NCBI GenBank assembly: GCA_946886845.1
Contig: CAMPJH010000018.1
Coordinates: 1 to 16,000, forward strand
Source of the DNA: an uncultured Sphingomonas sp.
GTDB lineage: Bacteria > Pseudomonadota > Alphaproteobacteria > Sphingomonadales > Sphingomonadaceae
Direction: 5' to 3'
Length of the DNA stretch: 16,000 bases
Notes under the pieces: model-generated
Told to the model about the DNA's origin: nothing
The model's database searches: none
What the model saw: only the letters and a program-made list of their open reading frames with translations
Made by a program: the position numbers and the translations under genes
Shown: one piece after another, positions 12,731 through 16,000 of the stretch
Layout of the letters: every line of letters begins with the position of its first letter
Position numbering within the stretch: position 1 is the stretch's first letter

Positions 12731-14362
12731 GTGGGCGACCGGGTCGCAAAACATGGACTTGAATCGCAGGGGATCGTGACTCCTGCCGAGCTGCACTGGA
12801 ACCTCTCCACAGCGCCGCTGGTAGAATATGCGGTCAAGCGCGACGAGGGCATGCTCGCCAAGGACGGACCGCTGGTCGTCAAGACCGGCAAGCACACCGG
12901 CAGAAGCGCCCAGGACAAGTTCACCGTCCGCGACGAGCTGACCGATTCCGTCGTCTGGTGGAACAAGGGCAACAAGCCGATGGATCCGGCCGCGTTCGAC
13001 CGGCTCTACGAGGATTTCCTCGCCGCGCTCGGCGAGAAGGACCTGCTGTTCGTCCAGGACCTGTACGGCGGCTCACAGCCCGAGCATCGGGTACGGGTGC
13101 GGGTGATCAACGAGCTCGCCTGGCACAGCCTGTTCATCCGAACGATGCTGGTGCGGCCGGAAGCCGACGAGCTGCCCGGCTTCCTGCCCGAGTTCACGAT
13201 GATCGACCTGCCGAGCTTCCGCGCCGACCCCGAGCGCCACGGCTGCCGCAGCGAGACGGTGATCGCGGTCAATTTCACCAGGAAGCTGATCCTGATCGGC
13301 GGCACCGCTTATGCTGGCGAGATGAAGAAGTCGGTGTTCGGCTTGCTGAACTTCCTGCTTCCGCCGCAGGGAATCATGCCGATGCACTGCTCGGCCAACG
13401 TCGGCCCCGACGGAGACACCGCGATTTTCTTCGGCCTTTCGGGAACCGGCAAGACGACCTTGTCGGCTGACCCCAACCGGACGCTGATCGGCGACGACGA
13501 GCATGGCTGGTCGGACACTGCGGTCTTCAATTTCGAGGGTGGCTGCTACGCCAAGATGATCCGCCTGTCCGAGACAGCCGAACCGGAGATTTACGCGACG
13601 ACCAAGCGCTTCGGAACGGTGCTCGAGAATGTGGTGATGGACCCGGAGACACGCGAGCTGGACCTCGACGACCCGAGCCTCGCCGAGAACAGCCGCGGCG
13701 CCTATCCGATCGACTACATCCCCAATTCTTCCAAAGAGAATATGGGGCCGGTGCCGAAGAACGTGGTTATGCTGACCGCCGACGCGTTCGGAGTCCTGCC
13801 GCCGATTTCCCGGCTGACCCCCGATCAGGCGATGTATCACTTCCTGTCGGGCTACACCGCCAAGGTCGCCGGCACCGAGATTGGCGTGACCGAGCCGGAA
13901 GCGACCTTTTCCACCTGCTTCGGGGCGCCGTTCATGCCGCGCCATCCGTCGGTCTACGGCAACCTCCTCAAGGAGCGGATCGCCAAGGGCGGGGTAGACT
14001 GCTGGCTGGTCAACACCGGCTGGACCGGTGGCAAGTATGGCACCGGCAAGCGGATGCCGATCCAGGCGACCCGCGCGCTGCTGAACGCCGCGCTCGACGG
14101 CAGCTTGAAGAACGCCAAGTTCCGCAAGGACCCGAACTTCGGATTCGACGTGCCGGTCCATGTGCCGGGCGTCGACGATGCGATCCTCGATCCGCGCGGC
14201 ACCTGGGCGGACCCGGCGGACTATGACCGCACGGCGGCCAGGCTGGTCGACCTGTTCGTCGAGAATTTCGCCGAGTTCGAAAGCCAGGTCGACGAGGGCG
14301 TCCGCCAAGCCGCGCCGAAGGTGCTGCAAGGCCAGGGCCAACCGCAAACGACTCCAGCCTAG
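12731..14362 (+). CDS. pckA: Phosphoenolpyruvate carboxykinase (ATP)
   Basis: Converts oxaloacetate and ATP to phosphoenolpyruvate, the entry step of gluconeogenesis. 543 residues, the normal length for the ATP-dependent form. Near the N-terminus is [15 protein letters not shown], then the P-loop [11 protein letters not shown] with Lys241, the metal/ATP signature LIGDDEHGW and NFEGGCYAK, and [15 protein letters not shown] chose GTG 12731 because AAGGAAGGG (12716-12724) sits six bases before it and the protein then starts [15 protein letters not shown], close to known PckA N-termini; upstream sequence in frame has no family likeness. Regulation probably involves the ChvG/ChvI system next door and the leader hairpin. 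Confidence 0.97.
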   Translation: MGDRVAKHGLESQGIVTPAELHWNLSTAPLVEYAVKRDEGMLAKDGPLVVKTGKHTGRSAQDKFTVRDELTDSVVWWNKGNKPMDPAAFDRLYEDFLAALGEKDLLFVQDLYGGSQPEHRVRVRVINELAWHSLFIRTMLVRPEADELPGFLPEFTMIDLPSFRADPERHGCRSETVIAVNFTRKLILIGGTAYAGEMKKSVFGLLNFLLPPQGIMPMHCSANVGPDGDTAIFFGLSGTGKTTLSADPNRTLIGDDEHGWSDTAVFNFEGGCYAKMIRLSETAEPEIYATTKRFGTVLENVVMDPETRELDLDDPSLAENSRGAYPIDYIPNSSKENMGPVPKNVVMLTADAFGVLPPISRLTPDQAMYHFLSGYTAKVAGTEIGVTEPEATFSTCFGAPFMPRHPSVYGNLLKERIAKGGVDCWLVNTGWTGGKYGTGKRMPIQATRALLNAALDGSLKNAKFRKDPNFGFDVPVHVPGVDDAILDPRGTWADPADYDRTAARLVDLFVENFAEFESQVDEGVRQAAPKVLQGQGQPQTTPA

Positions 14363-14363
14363 C

Positions 14364-14382
14364 GCCCGGTCGCCGATCGGGC
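14364..14382 (+). terminator. Weak hairpin after pckA
   Basis: GCCCG (14364-14368) pairs with CGGGC (14378-14382), extendable by a G-T and a T-A pair, 1 nt after the pckA stop. CCCCCTT follows instead of a T-run, so termination is doubtful and the next gene may be partly read through. Confidence 0.25.
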
Positions 14383-14403
14383 CCCCTTACAAGGACCCGA
14401 TCG

Positions 14404-14850
14404 ATGACCGAACTGTCGCCACGCCTGTTCCATTCCGACGCCGAGATCGAGCATATCGGCGAGGGGCTGCTCGCGCGCACGCTGCCGCGGGCCGAATGGA
14501 CCCACGAGGCGCATCTCGCCGCGACCGCCTATCTGCTGCTCAGGCGGCCGGACGTCGACCTCGACACGCAGCTTCCCGACATCATCCGCCGCTACAATGA
14601 GAGCGTCGGCGGAGTGAACAGCGACAGCGAGGGCTATCACGAGACGATCACGCGGGTGTTCCTGCACGGAGCCCGGCGGTTCCTGGCCGATGCCGACCAG
14701 CGGGAACCGCTTCACGAAATCGTGAATGGGTTGCTGCTGTCGCCGATGGGCCGCCGCGGCTGGCCGCTGCGCTTTTATTCGCCGAAGCGGCTGTACTCGA
14801 CTGAAGCCCGGCGCGAGTTCATCGCTCCAGACATCACCGCGATGCCCTGA
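14404..14850 (+). CDS. Conserved hypothetical protein, helical
   Basis: 148 residues from ATG 14404, with AAGGA seven bases upstream. The product looks soluble and mostly helical. Two histidine motifs stand out: EWTHEAHLAATAYLLL (31-46) and EGYHETITRVFL (76-87). From memory this WTHxAHL ... GYHETIT pattern occurs in a family of uncharacterised bacterial proteins of about 150 residues; I know no function. It lies 41 nt after pckA on the same strand and may share its transcript. Its TGA stop is immediately followed by the TCA that encodes the greB stop on the other strand. Confidence 0.8.
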   Translation: MTELSPRLFHSDAEIEHIGEGLLARTLPRAEWTHEAHLAATAYLLLRRPDVDLDTQLPDIIRRYNESVGGVNSDSEGYHETITRVFLHGARRFLADADQREPLHEIVNGLLLSPMGRRGWPLRFYSPKRLYSTEARREFIAPDITAMP

Positions 14851-15336
14851 TCAGCCCGGATAGCGGATGCCGAGGATTTCGTAGCTCTTCTCGCCCGAGG
14901 GCAGTCGGACAATTCGCTCGTCGCCCAGCCTGGCGCCGATCAATGCCCGGGCGAGGGGCGCGCTCCAGCCGATCCGGCCGGCGTCAGCGTCGGTTTCGTC
15001 GTCGCCGACGATCGTCAAGACGCGGCGGTTGTCGTCTTCGTCGGTGAGCTCGACGGTGGCGCCGAAGCGGACTTGGTCGCGCGATTGCTGGGTCGACGGG
15101 TCGACGACCCTGGCAGCCTTCATGATCCGGGCGAGATGGGAGAGCCGTCGGTCAATCTCGCGAAGTCGGCGCTTGCCGTAGAGATAGTCGGCATTCTCGG
15201 AGCGGTCGCCGAGCGCCGCTGCCCACGAGACGACCTCGACGATTTTTGGCCGTTCGACACCGAACAGCTCGTCATATTCGGCCCGGAGGCGCTGCAGGCC
15301 CTCGGGCGTGATGAAGCGCGGCTGTGCGTCAGCCAC
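14851..15336 (-). CDS. greB: Transcription elongation factor GreB
   Basis: 161-residue GreA/GreB-family protein that rescues backtracked RNA polymerase by stimulating transcript cleavage. The N-terminal coiled coil carries the catalytic acidic tip GDRSENADYLYGK (43-55), with Asp44 and Glu47. The DRSENADYxYGKRRLREIDRR wording is that of GreB rather than GreA. The C-terminal FKBP-like domain covers about 85-161. The start is GTG 15336, only 2 nt after the stop of the lytic transglycosylase gene upstream, so the two are likely co-transcribed. It converges with the hypothetical gene with no spacer. Confidence 0.93.
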   Translation of the reverse strand: MADAQPRFITPEGLQRLRAEYDELFGVERPKIVEVVSWAAALGDRSENADYLYGKRRLREIDRRLSHLARIMKAARVVDPSTQQSRDQVRFGATVELTDEDDNRRVLTIVGDDETDADAGRIGWSAPLARALIGARLGDERIVRLPSGEKSYEILGIRYPG

Positions 15337-15338
15337 GA

Positions 15339-16000
15339 TCAGCCAGGGTGAGACTTGCCCAGGTAACGCGACACATGGAGCGTCGTACGCGCCGCCGGCT
15401 GCGGGTTGAGGCTGTCGTAGACCACGCTGTTCTCAATAACCCGCTGGACGTAGCCGCGGGTCTCCGTGAACGGAATGGCCTCGATCCAGCCGATCATGTC
15501 GACCTGATTGGTGCGCGGATCGCCATAGGCATTGACCCACTTGCGGACGTTGCCCGCGCCGGCGTTGTAGCTTGCGACCGCCAACGGAACGCTGCCGTTC
15601 CAGGTGTTGAGCATCCGCTGGAAGTATGCCGAGCCGAGCATCACGTTGAATTCGGGATCGTGGATCCGGCTGCTCGAATAGCCGACACCGAGTTTGCCTG
15701 CCTGCTCGCGGGCGGTGCCCGGCATCAGCTGCATGAGCCCGCGCGCGCCGGCATGGCTGACGGCATTTCGGTCGAACGAGCTTTCCTGCCGGGTGATGCC
15801 ATGCGCCAGCGACCAGGACGTGCGCGGTGTGCTGCGCAGCGTCGGGAAGGCGTCGCGGACGTAGAATGGGACGCCGTTGTTGCGCGACCCGCGGGCCACC
15901 CAGACAGCGATGTCCTGCCGGCCGAGCTGCCTCGACATCTCGATCGCCAGCGCCCGCTCGGCCGGCGTGTCGAGCGACTCACCGAGCGCCCTGACGAACA
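15339..16000 (-). CDS. Soluble lytic murein transglycosylase (Slt type), 5' part cut by window
   Basis: The C-terminal 219 codons are visible and the frame stays open to the window end. It cleaves peptidoglycan strands in the periplasm. The SLT domain is clear: GITRQESSFDRNAVSHAGA with catalytic Glu (codon 15783-15785), ARGLMQLMPGTA, NVMLGSAYFQRML, VPLAVASYNAGAGNVRKWV and, near the end, FTETRGYVQRVIENSVVY. Upstream residues look helical, as in the superhelical domain of Slt70. The N-terminus and signal peptide lie outside the window. greB follows 2 nt downstream. Confidence 0.92.
   Translation of the reverse strand, partial: FVRALGESLDTPAERALAIEMSRQLGRQDIAVWVARGSRNNGVPFYVRDAFPTLRSTPRTSWSLAHGITRQESSFDRNAVSHAGARGLMQLMPGTAREQAGKLGVGYSSSRIHDPEFNVMLGSAYFQRMLNTWNGSVPLAVASYNAGAGNVRKWVNAYGDPRTNQVDMIGWIEAIPFTETRGYVQRVIENSVVYDSLNPQPAARTTLHVSRYLGKSHPG

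Noticed and set aside
12675..12779. 34-codon ORF starting ATG in the pckA leader with an arginine-rich start ([11 protein letters not shown]), possible leader peptide
   Set aside because: No ribosome binding site precedes it. The arginines come from the GC-rich hairpin itself, and it runs out of frame into pckA.
13073..14347. 424-codon open frame on the minus strand inside pckA
   Set aside because: It is the mirror of a GC-rich, strongly biased coding gene. The product has no recognisable domain and pckA is certain.

Overview
This window looks like the chromosome of a GC-rich alphaproteobacterium, most likely a sphingomonad (Sphingomonas or a near relative). The evidence is the high GC, the dense gene packing, the ChvI/ChvG-HprK-RapZ-EIIA-HPr chain lying divergently next to pckA, and the short alphaproteobacterial type of HprK. 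The genus is inferred from gene order and protein style, not from a search.

Layout. Positions 1-2045 hold a translation and repair group: fmt (minus strand, cut by the window start), then recR and def on the plus strand. Positions 2053-2897 (minus) hold a two-gene unit: a cysteine-rich four-helix copper-binding protein and, 2 nt downstream, an unknown lipoprotein. rmuC (plus) follows. It abuts, stop to stop, a minus-strand group of a META-domain lipoprotein, a small proline-rich lipoprotein and a SpoU/TrmH RNA methyltransferase. Positions 5938-8203 form a 2.3-kb segment, less GC-rich than its surroundings in the stretch I counted. It carries one large secreted alpha/beta-hydrolase on the plus strand, a 51-codon ORF overlapping its start, and two tandem BlaI/MecI/CopY-type operator dyads. 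From 8266 to 12567 (minus) runs a tightly overlapped regulatory operon: chvI, chvG, hprK, rapZ, EIIA(Man-type), ptsH. pckA is transcribed away from chvI. The window ends with a conserved hypothetical gene (plus), then greB and a soluble lytic transglycosylase (minus, cut by the window end).

Main observation. The first 21 codons of the trmH gene occur twice. One copy is in the intact gene (5875-5937). The other is a 63-bp fragment (8204-8266, 62 of 63 identical) joined to the ptsH stop by a TAATG overlap. The two copies are direct repeats that exactly bracket the hydrolase segment. The simplest reading is that the regulatory operon once ran on from ptsH into trmH and the two lipoprotein genes. 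A 2.3-kb element then entered at the 5' end of trmH, left a stub behind ptsH and supplied a new 5' end for the working gene, as SXT-type elements do at prfC. The new upstream region of trmH is the same stretch that holds the BlaI-type operators, so the insertion may also have rewired its expression.

How the genes fit together. ChvG/ChvI is an envelope and acid stress two-component system known in rhizobia and Agrobacterium. HprK, EIIA and HPr are a regulatory PTS without a sugar transporter. RapZ is a nucleotide-binding regulator, and pckA is the gluconeogenic entry enzyme. Together they suggest coupling of envelope and phosphate-relay signals to central carbon flow. A GC-rich hairpin followed by a T-rich run lies between the pckA promoter and its GTG start and could act as a leader attenuator.
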